In this document: piece after piece, positions 16,705 to 23,669 of the stretch
Layout: the number at the start of each line of letters is the position of its first letter
How positions within the stretch are numbered: position 1 is the first letter of the stretch
DNA from: Cytophagales bacterium
GTDB lineage: Bacteria; Bacteroidota; Bacteroidia; Cytophagales; 172606-1
Reading direction: 5' to 3'
Assembly: GCA_030446715.1 (NCBI GenBank)
Contig: JAUJMU010000004.1
Location: 102,981-166,980 of the forward strand
Length of the DNA stretch: 64,000 bases
Program-made: the position numbers and the translations under genes
Notes under the pieces: model-generated
What the model was told of the DNA's origin: nothing
The model's database searches: none
Seen by the model: the letters and a program-made list of their open reading frames with translations, nothing else

Positions 16705-16805
16705 GGAAGGTTATGGCTGTATGGCCATATGACTGATTGACTGCTGAACCAACCAATGGTCATATAACCATACAGCCATTCAGCCACGTAGAATCATAAC
16801 CTTCC
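16705..16805. repeat. Nested inverted repeat between convergent genes
   Basis: Outer arms GGAAGGTTATG (16705-16715) and CATAACCTTCC (16795-16805) enclose inner arms of 21 bp at 16713-16733 and 16759-16779 that differ at two positions. The right outer arm encodes the last codons and stop of the GNAT gene. It may work as a bidirectional terminator or be a miniature element that landed on the gene end. Confidence 0.7.
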
Positions 16806-17273
16806 TTGTGAATACGGCTGATTTAATCTCTTGCCGAAACAAATACTTTCCTCCTTCCCCACGTACGGACCGAAGTTGGAAATAATTCCGTAGCCGCAGC
16901 GGCCGTAGAGCGAAACGGCCTCCGGTTGCCCGTTGCCCGTTTCCAGTACCGCTTCCTGATAGCCTTCCGAAGCCGCCCAGATTTCGAGTTCGTGCAGGAT
17001 GGTTTTGGCAACGCCCCGGCCCCGCCACTCCGGAAGTACAAACATCCGCTTGATTTCTGCTTTTCCCGCCTCTGCCATCGGCCGGTAGCAGCCGCAGCCA
17101 ACCGGCTGCGTCCCGGCGTAAACAATTACTGCCCGGGCAGAAGGGTCTATTTTATTATGGGGCGAGTAGTATTCCTGCGCCGCACCGTAGCGGTTCAGCA
17201 GGTCCTGATCGAGCAGGGACACGAGTTTCTGAAAATCTTTATCTTCCGGGGTGGTTCGGGTTGCGTTGAGCAT
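16794..17273 (-). CDS. GNAT-family N-acetyltransferase
   Basis: The 159-residue protein has the GNAT fold: substrate-side helices at the N-terminus, VIVYAGTQPVGCGCYRP (strand pair, residues about 48-64), and the acetyl-CoA pyrophosphate loop in FVLPEWRGRGVAKTIL (R/Q-x-x-G-x-G/A as RGRGVA). SLYGRCGYGIISNFGPY is the C-terminal motif. These enzymes move an acetyl group from acetyl-CoA to an amine; the substrate is not evident. The last few codons lie inside an inverted repeat, so the tail NQPYSQGRL may be a recent replacement. The gene is convergent with the DUF4249 gene. Confidence 0.85.
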   Translation of the reverse strand: MLNATRTTPEDKDFQKLVSLLDQDLLNRYGAAQEYYSPHNKIDPSARAVIVYAGTQPVGCGCYRPMAEAGKAEIKRMFVLPEWRGRGVAKTILHELEIWAASEGYQEAVLETGNGQPEAVSLYGRCGYGIISNFGPYVGKEESICFGKRLNQPYSQGRL

Positions 17274-17369
17274 GGCAGTAAATTACGAATTACTTTTTCC
17301 CTGAATGCCTTTGACAGTCATCCCGAAAGGATCTTCCCGGCGAAATTAACCGTGGGAAAGGGGACAAGA

Positions 17370-17389
17370 AAAACCGTCTGAACGGTTTT
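17370..17389 (-). terminator. Hairpin terminator downstream of the CheB-like gene
   Basis: AAAACCGT-CTGA-ACGGTTTT forms a perfect 8-bp stem. Read leftward it is followed by TTTCTT, as expected for an intrinsic terminator of the leftward CheB-domain gene. Confidence 0.55.
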
Positions 17390-17417
17390 CTCAAAAGCCT
17401 TCCTTACTCAGACCAAG

Positions 17418-17482
17418 GGTGCAGGACAAGTTCTCAAAGACATTGATTATTTAGCTGCGGGAAACCAAACTTGTCCTGCACC
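17418..17482. repeat. 15-bp perfect inverted repeat with 35-nt loop
   Basis: GGTGCAGGACAAGTT (17418-17432) pairs exactly with AACTTGTCCTGCACC (17468-17482). The right arm with its flank (17455-17482) recurs at 57079-57106 with 3 mismatches in 28, so it is a dispersed element. Confidence 0.75.
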
Positions 17483-17528
17483 TCAAACCAGTTTACGGTA
17501 CCAACCATTCAAAATTTAAAGTTATAAA

Positions 17529-18137
17529 TTACTGTGCATTGCCGGAGCCAAACCAATAGGGTGGTACCTTCAGGTGGCTCATCAGGGCGCGGGCCAGTTG
17601 ATGCGGGGTAGTAATCACATCCGGGTGATTCTGATTTACAATAGTGGCCGGCATGCCCGTAAACCGGGCTGTAGCCGGGTGCTGCACCATCACGATGCCG
17701 CCCTTGTTTTCAATTTCCCTGACACCTTCCAGTCCATCGCCGCCATTGCCGGAAAGAATGACGCCAATGGCCCGGTTTTCCGCATAATCAGCAAGGGACG
17801 AAAAGAAAATAGTAACGGACCGGTTGATTTTCTCCTCCGGACTACGGTCGCGCAGGCAAAAGCCGTCTCTGCCGAGGGTGGCCATCTTGCCCGGCGGCAG
17901 TAAATACACGTGATCCGGCTGCAGGTGTCCGCCGTGTTCCATCCACGTCACGGGCATTGAGGTCCAGCCGGCCAGAATGGTATCCAGTTTGCTCCGGGCA
18001 GTGGCTTGCAAATGACTGATAATCACGAAAGCAGCACCCGGGCCGGGAGGCAGGCAGGAAAGCATTTCCCTGAGAGGTTCCAGTCCACCGGCCGACAGGC
18101 CGACCCCGACCACATAAAAATTATCCTTCTCGATCAT
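17529..18137 (-). CDS. CheB-type methylesterase domain protein (no receiver domain)
   Basis: The 202-residue protein consists only of a CheB catalytic domain, which removes methyl groups from glutamates of chemoreceptors in classical systems. The catalytic triad is visible as Ser15 (GLSAGG), His42 (ISHLQ) and Asp134 (SGNGGDG). The N-terminal response-regulator domain of true CheB (about 150 residues) is absent, and no CheR, receptor or histidine kinase gene lies nearby. In Bacteroidota such stand-alone domains are common in two-component or PAS-rich signalling proteins. A role in stress signalling is possible but not shown here. Confidence 0.85.
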   Translation of the reverse strand: MIEKDNFYVVGVGLSAGGLEPLREMLSCLPPGPGAAFVIISHLQATARSKLDTILAGWTSMPVTWMEHGGHLQPDHVYLLPPGKMATLGRDGFCLRDRSPEEKINRSVTIFFSSLADYAENRAIGVILSGNGGDGLEGVREIENKGGIVMVQHPATARFTGMPATIVNQNHPDVITTPHQLARALMSHLKVPPYWFGSGNAQ

Positions 18138-18336
18138 AGCCCCGGCAAATCAGGTAAAGCCAATAATGCTCAAATAATCCTCTCGCTACCGGATTGCTAC
18201 GTAGAAAATTGCCGGGAGGTTAGTGACCCGGCAAAGGGGGCTTTCCCGGAAACTTACGCTGGCTGGGACAGAAGTTGGCAGTCAGCTTGCTATACTTGAT
18301 GAATCCGCGCATTTTACATCTATTAGCCTGTTTCCC

Positions 18337-19695
18337 ATGACGCCACTACTTAACCGCCGGACTTTTGTAAAAAATAACCTGCTGGCCGGCACTGGCCTTG
18401 CATTGTCGCCAGTGATATCTCCGGCCTTCTCACCGGATAAACCCGGCACTAAGGCTCCCCGCAAAGCCCGGATCGGCTTTATCGGGGTAGGACTCCGGGG
18501 TACTAACCACCTGCAAAACCTGCTCTACCGCGACGATGCCGTAGTGCCCGCCATTTGTGATGTAGACCCGGCGCGGATCAGGATTGTCCAGGACCGGCTG
18601 GTCAAGGCTGGCCATAAGAAGGCCGAGGCCTATACGGATGGAGAACATGCTTACCTCAAAATGCTGCAGCGGGCTGACCTGGACGGAGTGATCATTGCTA
18701 CGCCCTGGGAGTGGCATACGCCAATGGCAGTAGCAGTCATGAAGGCCGGAAAGTACGCCGGGGTGGAAGTATCAGCGGCCAATACAGTGGAAGAATGCTG
18801 GGACCTGGTGAATACGTCCGAAGCCACCGGAATGCCCTGCATGATTCTGGAAAACGTGTGCTACCGCCGCGATGTAATGGCCATTCTGAACATGGTGCGG
18901 CAGGGATTATTCGGCGAACTGGTGCATGGGCAGTGCGGCTACCAGCACGATTTGAGGGCTGTAAAGTTTGAGCCGGGAGCGGAATTCGGGCCGCAGGGCG
19001 TACATGAAGCCCGCTGGCGTACGGCCCACTCCGTAAGCCGCAACGGTGATTTGTATCCCACCCACGGCATTGGCCCGATTGCCACTTACCTGGACATCAA
19101 CCGCGGTAACCGCTTCGTTTCCCTCACTTCCACGGCCACCAAGGCCCGGGGGCTGCACGATTACGTGGTGGCCAAAGGCGGAGCAGACCATCCCAATGCA
19201 AAAGTAAGGTTTAAACTCGGCGACGTAGTGACAACCGTCATCCAGACGGCTAACGGAGAGTCGGTACTGATAACGCACGATACCAACCTGCCGCGGCCTT
19301 ACTCCCTTGGTTTCCGGGTGCAGGGCACCAAAGGACTTTGGATGAACGACGGCAATACCATTTACATTGAAGGCAGGAGCAAACCCCACCAGTGGGAACC
19401 TTCAGAAGCATACCTGAAAGAATACGACCATCCCTTGTGGAAAAGGTACGAAGCTAAAGCCACCGGCTCGGGCCACGGCGGCATGGACTTTTTTGTGCTG
19501 CACGCTTTTGTGGAAGCCGTAAAGGCCAAAGCGCCCACGCCGCTGGATGCCTGCGATGCCGCCGCGTGGAGTGTGATCAGTCCGCTGTCGGAGATGTCGG
19601 TTGCGGCGGGAGGCGCCCCGCAAGCTTTTCCCGATTTCACCCGCGGCCGCTGGATGACGCGCAAGCCTGCCTTTGCGCTGAACGACGCGTATTAA
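18337..19695 (+). CDS. Gfo/Idh/MocA oxidoreductase, GH109-like glycosidase
   Basis: The 452-residue protein has a twin-arginine-type leader (NRRTFVKNN with Arg7-Arg8, then a hydrophobic stretch), which suggests export in folded form with its cofactor. Then comes a Rossmann NAD-binding segment RIGFIGVGLRGTNHLQNLL, followed by ATPWEWHTPMAV. The C-terminal half contains SRNGDLYPTHGIGPIATYLD, DINRGNRFVSLTS, THDTNLPRPYSLGFRVQGT and DHPLWKRYE, which are characteristic of GH109 (alpha-N-acetylgalactosaminidase type), enzymes that cleave by an NAD-dependent redox mechanism. The start at 18337 is chosen for the leader; 38 further codons upstream would be implausible. The substrate assignment follows from family resemblance only. 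Confidence 0.85.
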   Translation: MTPLLNRRTFVKNNLLAGTGLALSPVISPAFSPDKPGTKAPRKARIGFIGVGLRGTNHLQNLLYRDDAVVPAICDVDPARIRIVQDRLVKAGHKKAEAYTDGEHAYLKMLQRADLDGVIIATPWEWHTPMAVAVMKAGKYAGVEVSAANTVEECWDLVNTSEATGMPCMILENVCYRRDVMAILNMVRQGLFGELVHGQCGYQHDLRAVKFEPGAEFGPQGVHEARWRTAHSVSRNGDLYPTHGIGPIATYLDINRGNRFVSLTSTATKARGLHDYVVAKGGADHPNAKVRFKLGDVVTTVIQTANGESVLITHDTNLPRPYSLGFRVQGTKGLWMNDGNTIYIEGRSKPHQWEPSEAYLKEYDHPLWKRYEAKATGSGHGGMDFFVLHAFVEAVKAKAPTPLDACDAAAWSVISPLSEMSVAAGGAPQAFPDFTRGRWMTRKPAFALNDAY

Positions 19696-19818
19696 ATGAG
19701 TGAAGACAGAAAAGTTGGGGATAGCCCTGCCGGGAAAGGGCAGTGGAAGATGCCTGATAAAAGCAGGTTCTTTTGCACCCGGTAATTCTTATATTGTTGC
19801 CGATAAGCAAGTCTAGCT

Positions 19819-19905
19819 ATGGCGGTCCGGTTTTACCGGCCTTGCCCGGCGCTTCAGCCGTTTGTGAGCAACTACATGCTCATGCATATTCAACTGGACA
19901 AAGAT
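19819..19905 (+). pseudogene. N-terminal scrap of an AraC-type regulator
   Basis: The first about 30 codons (FYRPCPALQPFVSNYMLMHI) look like the start of an AraC-family regulator with a DUF6597-like N-terminus. The frame then runs straight into a glycosyltransferase fragment, so a deletion has fused the two. Assignment is tentative because the piece is short. Confidence 0.35.
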
Positions 19906-20544
19906 CTGCCCCGGGTGGTCCGGCAAACCCTGCTACCGTTAATAGCTCATCACTACGCAATAGTTATAGTAGCTGACGGTTCGCCCGGAGATACCTTTGC
20001 TTATTTTTCAGACTTACCCGTTTTCTACCTGCGACACCCGGTCAACCTTGGGCAGGGTGCGGCCCTGCAAACCGGGATGGAGTTTGCCAAAAGGCAGGGA
20101 GCAACCTATGTAGTGCATTTTGATGCCGATGGGCAGCATCCGGCGGCTGGTTTGAGTCAGCTGCTGGCCCCGTTACGAAGGAACAGCTGATGGAGTACTT
20201 GGCTCACGCTTCCTGAGGAGAGAATAAAAGCAATATTCCCGCAATCAGAAAAGTAGTACTGATGGCTGCACACACTGTCAATGGTTTGTTTACCGGCATG
20301 TGGCTTAGCGACGCGCATAATGGCTTACGGGCACTGAACCAGCAGGCTTTGGCAGTAATCCAGTTAACGGAAAACCGCCAGGCACACGCTACCGAAATTC
20401 TTTATCATGATCCGCCGCAACGGGCTGCGGGCTGTTGAGGTGCCGTCCAGTGTGACCTACACTGTTTAAAGGAGTAAAGGTCAATCTTCCATGAATGCTT
20501 TCTCCGTTTTGGTGGATCTGATCTTAAACAAACTGTTCAAATGA
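19905..20544 (+). pseudogene. GT2 family glycosyltransferase, multiply frameshifted
   Basis: In successive frames one reads VRQTLLPLIAHHYAIVIVAD, LRHPVNLGQGAALQTGMEFA, VVHFDADGQHP (the DxD nucleotide-sugar motif region), DGVLGSRFLRRE, LFTGMWLSDAHNGLRAL, IRRNGLRAVEVPSSVTYT and SKGQSSMNAFSVLVDLILNK. These are the motifs, in order, of dolichol-phosphate-mannose-synthase-like GT2 enzymes. At least four frame changes are needed between 20190 and 20470 and the N-terminal signature is lost, so it is dead. Its TGA overlaps the ATG of a DUF2304 gene start. Confidence 0.7.
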
Positions 20545-20655
20545 ATCTTATACAGCCCCTGCTGGTAGCCGGCTTATTGCTGATCGGTGTAGTTTACCTC
20601 AACCGTTTTCGTAGCCGGATTATAGACACAATCATTATAGGGCTGATTCATACTC
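20541..20655 (+). pseudogene. Truncated DUF2304 membrane protein
   Basis: The frame starts at the ATG overlapping the preceding stop (ATGA). MNLIQPLLVAGLLLIGVVYL and RFRSRIIDTII match the first membrane helix and following segment of DUF2304 proteins, which usually accompany such GT2 enzymes. Similarity ends near 20640, where the 3' end of the leftward permease begins. Confidence 0.6.
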
Positions 20656-23080
20656 ACTCCGACCGCAGCGACTCCACCGGGTTGGCAAGGGCAGCCCGGA
20701 TGGCCTGGTAACTTACCGTCAGCAGCGCAATCAGCAGACTGAGGGCTCCGGCCACGGCGAATGTCCACCAGTGGATATCTGTCTTATAGGCAAAGTCCTG
20801 CAGCCACTGGTGCATGGCGTACCACGCTACCGGCGTTGCCAGCACCAGTGCCACCAGCACCAGCCGGAGGAAGCTGCCCGAGAGCAGCGAAATCAGGCTG
20901 CCCACCGACGCCCCCAGCACCTTGCGGATGCCGATTTCGCGGGTACGCTGCGCCATCACGAGTACCGCCATGGCAAAGAGGCCCATGCAGGAGATCAGGA
21001 TGGCTAAGCCCGCCGCCGTGATGAATATCCGCGACAGCCGCTCCTCGTCCTCGTACTGCCGGTTGGTGTTCTCGTCGAGGAAAGAGCCCCTGAATTCAGT
21101 TTTGGGTGCTACTTCCTTCCATGCCTGCCGGAGCATATCCATGGTGGCCGGGAGGTTGTCGGGTCTGACTTTCACCAGAATGTAATGGACTGGCCAGTCC
21201 GGGTCCAGCACCAGCGTGAGGGAGTTGATGCTGCTGTGCAGCGACTGGAAGTGGAAATCTTTCATCACGCCGATTACCTGCAGCGGCGGCTTGCCGTCAT
21301 CTACCGGCAGCAGGGTGCCAATAGGCTCTTTTTCGCCCAGTTGCCTGGCCATGGCTTCGTTGATGATGACGCTTTGCGCCGAATCGGAGGGAAACGCCGG
21401 GGAGAAGTCGCGGCCCGCCAGCAGGGGAATGTCCATGGTGGCCAGAAAGTCGTAATCCACGCGGATCCAGTACGAACTCACCGACCGGTCCTTGTAGTCA
21501 AAGCCGATTACTGAGGTCACCTGCGAATGGTCGAGGCCCAGACCAAAGTTGCGGTAAGTGCCGGTCACGTTCAGGACGCGGGGTTGCCGGGCCAGTTTGT
21601 CCCGCATCAGTTCCAGGGCTTTGGCTCCACTCAGCTCCTTGCCTACGGGAATACTGACCACCTGCTGCTCATTGAAACCCAACGGTTTGCTGCGCAGGTA
21701 ACCCATCTGCTGCCAGGCCACCAGCGTACAGCCGATCAGCAGCGTGGCAATGGCAAACTGGGTTGTCACCAGCACGTTGCGCAGCGGATTGCGCCGGCTG
21801 GTGCTTACCTTCCCCTTCAGCACCTGCACCGTCTGGTAGCGGGTCATCAGCCACGCCGGGTAACCGCCGGCCAGCAGGGTCACCAGCAGAAAGCCGGCCA
21901 GCAGCAGGACGAGGGTTGCCGGTTCGCGGAGAAGATCCAGCGAAAGGGAAAAACGGAAGGAAGCCTTGTATTCGGGCAGCACCATGTACGCCAACGAGCC
22001 GCCCACAATCAGGGCCAAAAGGCAGATGATAAATGCTTCGCCCCAGAATTGCCAGATGATCTGATTCCGCGAGGCTCCCAGCACTTTGCGCATGCCCACT
22101 TCCCGGGCCCGGGTCATGGAGCGGGCAACGGTGAGGTTCACGAAGTTGATGCCGGCAATGAGCAGGATAAAGAAGCTGATGGTCACCAGCATCACCGGGA
22201 AGGTACGGTTCACCGGCCCCACGTTGTCGCCGCCGACTTCGGTATCGAAGTGCAGGTCGGGCAGGGAAACCAGGCGCAGGCTCATCAGTTCGCCGCGTTC
22301 ATCGGGCACGGCCCCGTCGCGTTTCAGGTTCTGGATGCTGCCGGCGAAGTACTTTTTACTAAAGGCTTGCAGTTTCCTTTCGAATACTTCCACCTTTACG
22401 TTATCCTTCAGCTGCACGTAGGTAACGTGAAAGTGATTGTCCCAGCGGTCTTTGGAACTCTGATAACCGGGGTTGTTTTCAAAGCGGACCAGCACTGAGT
22501 ACTGAATGCTGGATTGATCCGGGAAATCTTCCGCCACGCCCGAAACCGTAAAAGTCTGCCACTCGCCGGCAAACTTCATCTGCACCTGCCTGCCCACGGG
22601 ATTCTCGTCCCCAAAAAGTTTCCTGGCCACTTTTTCGTTCAGCACCGTGCTGCTCAGGTCGGCCAGCACCGTCTGCGGATTGCCCTGCCGGAGCGGTAAG
22701 GAGAACATCCGGAAGAAGTCCGGGTCAGTGAATTTGATGGATTGGCTCAGTTCCTTGTCGCCGTACCGGATCAGGCAGTCGCCGCCGTTCTGCCGGACCA
22801 CGTACTGCAGTTCCGGAAACTCTTTCTCCAGCGCCGGCTTCAGCGGGGCGGGCATCATGCTGCTTTTTTCCACGCCCCGGGTGGTGTTGGTCTGGAAGTA
22901 AAGCCGGTGGATGCGGTCACGGTTCTCGTGGAAAGCGTCGAAGCCAAACTCGTGCGCGGCGGTAAGAAACAGGAGCATACAACTGCCAAACGCCACCGAC
23001 AGACCAACCGCGTTGATGGTGGTGTAGACCTTGTTCTTGAACAGGTTCCTGAGTGCGATTTTGAGATAGTTGCGCAACAT
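20654..23080 (-). CDS. FtsX/MacB-type ABC transporter permease A
   Basis: The 808-residue protein begins MLRNYLKIALRNLFKNKVYT, has a first membrane helix at about residues 20-42, a MacB-type periplasmic domain, three helices at about 290-410 (ISFFILLIAGINFVNLTVAR; MTRAREVGMRKVLGASRNQI coupling segment), a second periplasmic part and three C-terminal helices, and ends LANPVESLRSE. The coupling motif recurs as TREIGIRKVLGASVGSLISL. Such duplicated permeases work with MacB-like ATPases and a membrane-fusion protein to drive extrusion of peptides, lipids or antibiotics by mechanotransmission. It is the most distal of six paralogues in the leftward locus; a Uma2 gene is divergent 42 bp upstream. 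Confidence 0.9.
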   Translation of the reverse strand: MLRNYLKIALRNLFKNKVYTTINAVGLSVAFGSCMLLFLTAAHEFGFDAFHENRDRIHRLYFQTNTTRGVEKSSMMPAPLKPALEKEFPELQYVVRQNGGDCLIRYGDKELSQSIKFTDPDFFRMFSLPLRQGNPQTVLADLSSTVLNEKVARKLFGDENPVGRQVQMKFAGEWQTFTVSGVAEDFPDQSSIQYSVLVRFENNPGYQSSKDRWDNHFHVTYVQLKDNVKVEVFERKLQAFSKKYFAGSIQNLKRDGAVPDERGELMSLRLVSLPDLHFDTEVGGDNVGPVNRTFPVMLVTISFFILLIAGINFVNLTVARSMTRAREVGMRKVLGASRNQIIWQFWGEAFIICLLALIVGGSLAYMVLPEYKASFRFSLSLDLLREPATLVLLLAGFLLVTLLAGGYPAWLMTRYQTVQVLKGKVSTSRRNPLRNVLVTTQFAIATLLIGCTLVAWQQMGYLRSKPLGFNEQQVVSIPVGKELSGAKALELMRDKLARQPRVLNVTGTYRNFGLGLDHSQVTSVIGFDYKDRSVSSYWIRVDYDFLATMDIPLLAGRDFSPAFPSDSAQSVIINEAMARQLGEKEPIGTLLPVDDGKPPLQVIGVMKDFHFQSLHSSINSLTLVLDPDWPVHYILVKVRPDNLPATMDMLRQAWKEVAPKTEFRGSFLDENTNRQYEDEERLSRIFITAAGLAILISCMGLFAMAVLVMAQRTREIGIRKVLGASVGSLISLLSGSFLRLVLVALVLATPVAWYAMHQWLQDFAYKTDIHWWTFAVAGALSLLIALLTVSYQAIRAALANPVESLRSE

Positions 23081-23097
23081 GGCATTAAGGTTTTGGG

Positions 23098-23105
23098 TAT
23101 ATTTA
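23098..23105 (+). promoter_or_regulatory. -7 motif variant of Uma2 gene 1 (TATATTTA)
   Basis: TATATTTA lies 16 nt before the ATG at 23122, aligned with the TAnnTTTG boxes of the other three Uma2 genes; the final G is A. Confidence 0.35.
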
Positions 23106-23121
23106 AAAAAATGTTCTGATT

Positions 23122-23595
23122 ATGGAAACCACCGTTGGACTGTCTGACTACGAACTCGAACGCGGGAAACCTATGCCTGATCTCACTCACGGTGCCATCC
23201 AGGCAAATTTAATTGTGCAGCTAGCCGTCAACTACGGCCCCCGCTTCCGGGTTGCCAGCGAAGTTGCGCTGGCCACCGTTCCCGAAGGCACCACCCCCGA
23301 TATAGTGGTGTACCCGGCAAGGGAACTTAATTTTGTCAATGAATCCGCCAGACAGGCAGACGCCCCGCTGCTGGTCGTCGAAATTCAATCCCCCTCGCAG
23401 AGCAACGACGAAATGGTGGACAAGACCTTTGGGTACTTCGCCTTCGGCGTCAAATCCTGCTGGGTCGTTTTTCCGGCCATGCAAGGCGTTGCCGTATACT
23501 CGGCTCCCGGCACCTACCAGTATTTCCACGGCGGCGACATTCTCAAAGACACTACTCTGGACATCCAACTGGAGTTGAATAAGATTTTTGCGTAG
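23122..23595 (+). CDS. Uma2-family PD-(D/E)XK nuclease-like protein 1
   Basis: The 157-residue protein has the Uma2 (DUF820) restriction-endonuclease-like core: an N-terminal helix, the strand with Asp in TPDIVVYP, the strand LLVVEIQSPSQS with Glu in the E-x-Q/K position, and YFAFGVKSCWVVFP. The family is annotated as putative endonuclease but its substrate and role are unknown. LSDYELERGKPMPDLTHGAI and QANLIVQL closely match the Uma2 gene at 34.5 kb, so these are paralogues. The gene is encoded opposite the permeases, divergent from permease A, and ends 68 bp before the 3' end of permease B. Confidence 0.8.
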   Translation: METTVGLSDYELERGKPMPDLTHGAIQANLIVQLAVNYGPRFRVASEVALATVPEGTTPDIVVYPARELNFVNESARQADAPLLVVEIQSPSQSNDEMVDKTFGYFAFGVKSCWVVFPAMQGVAVYSAPGTYQYFHGGDILKDTTLDIQLELNKIFA

Positions 23596-23635
23596 TCCTC
23601 TCCGCCATTCCAATCCACTGCGCCGGCACGTTCCC

Positions 23636-23669
23636 CACAGTTCCCTCTTCGGGGGACAGGGGGCTATTC
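23636..23669. repeat. GC-rich dispersed repeat (single arm)
   Basis: CTCTTCGGGGGACAGGGGGC matches the right arm of the repeat pair at 37414-37575 and overlaps the end of permease B. It is the type of short hairpin-forming intergenic repeat common in Bacteroidota. Confidence 0.6.

Noticed and set aside
21527..22498. Long rightward open frame opposite permease A (also similar ones opposite B, C, D)
   Set aside because: GC-biased antisense frames of permease genes; residue content (His, Gln, Gly, Arg rich) is not protein-like.
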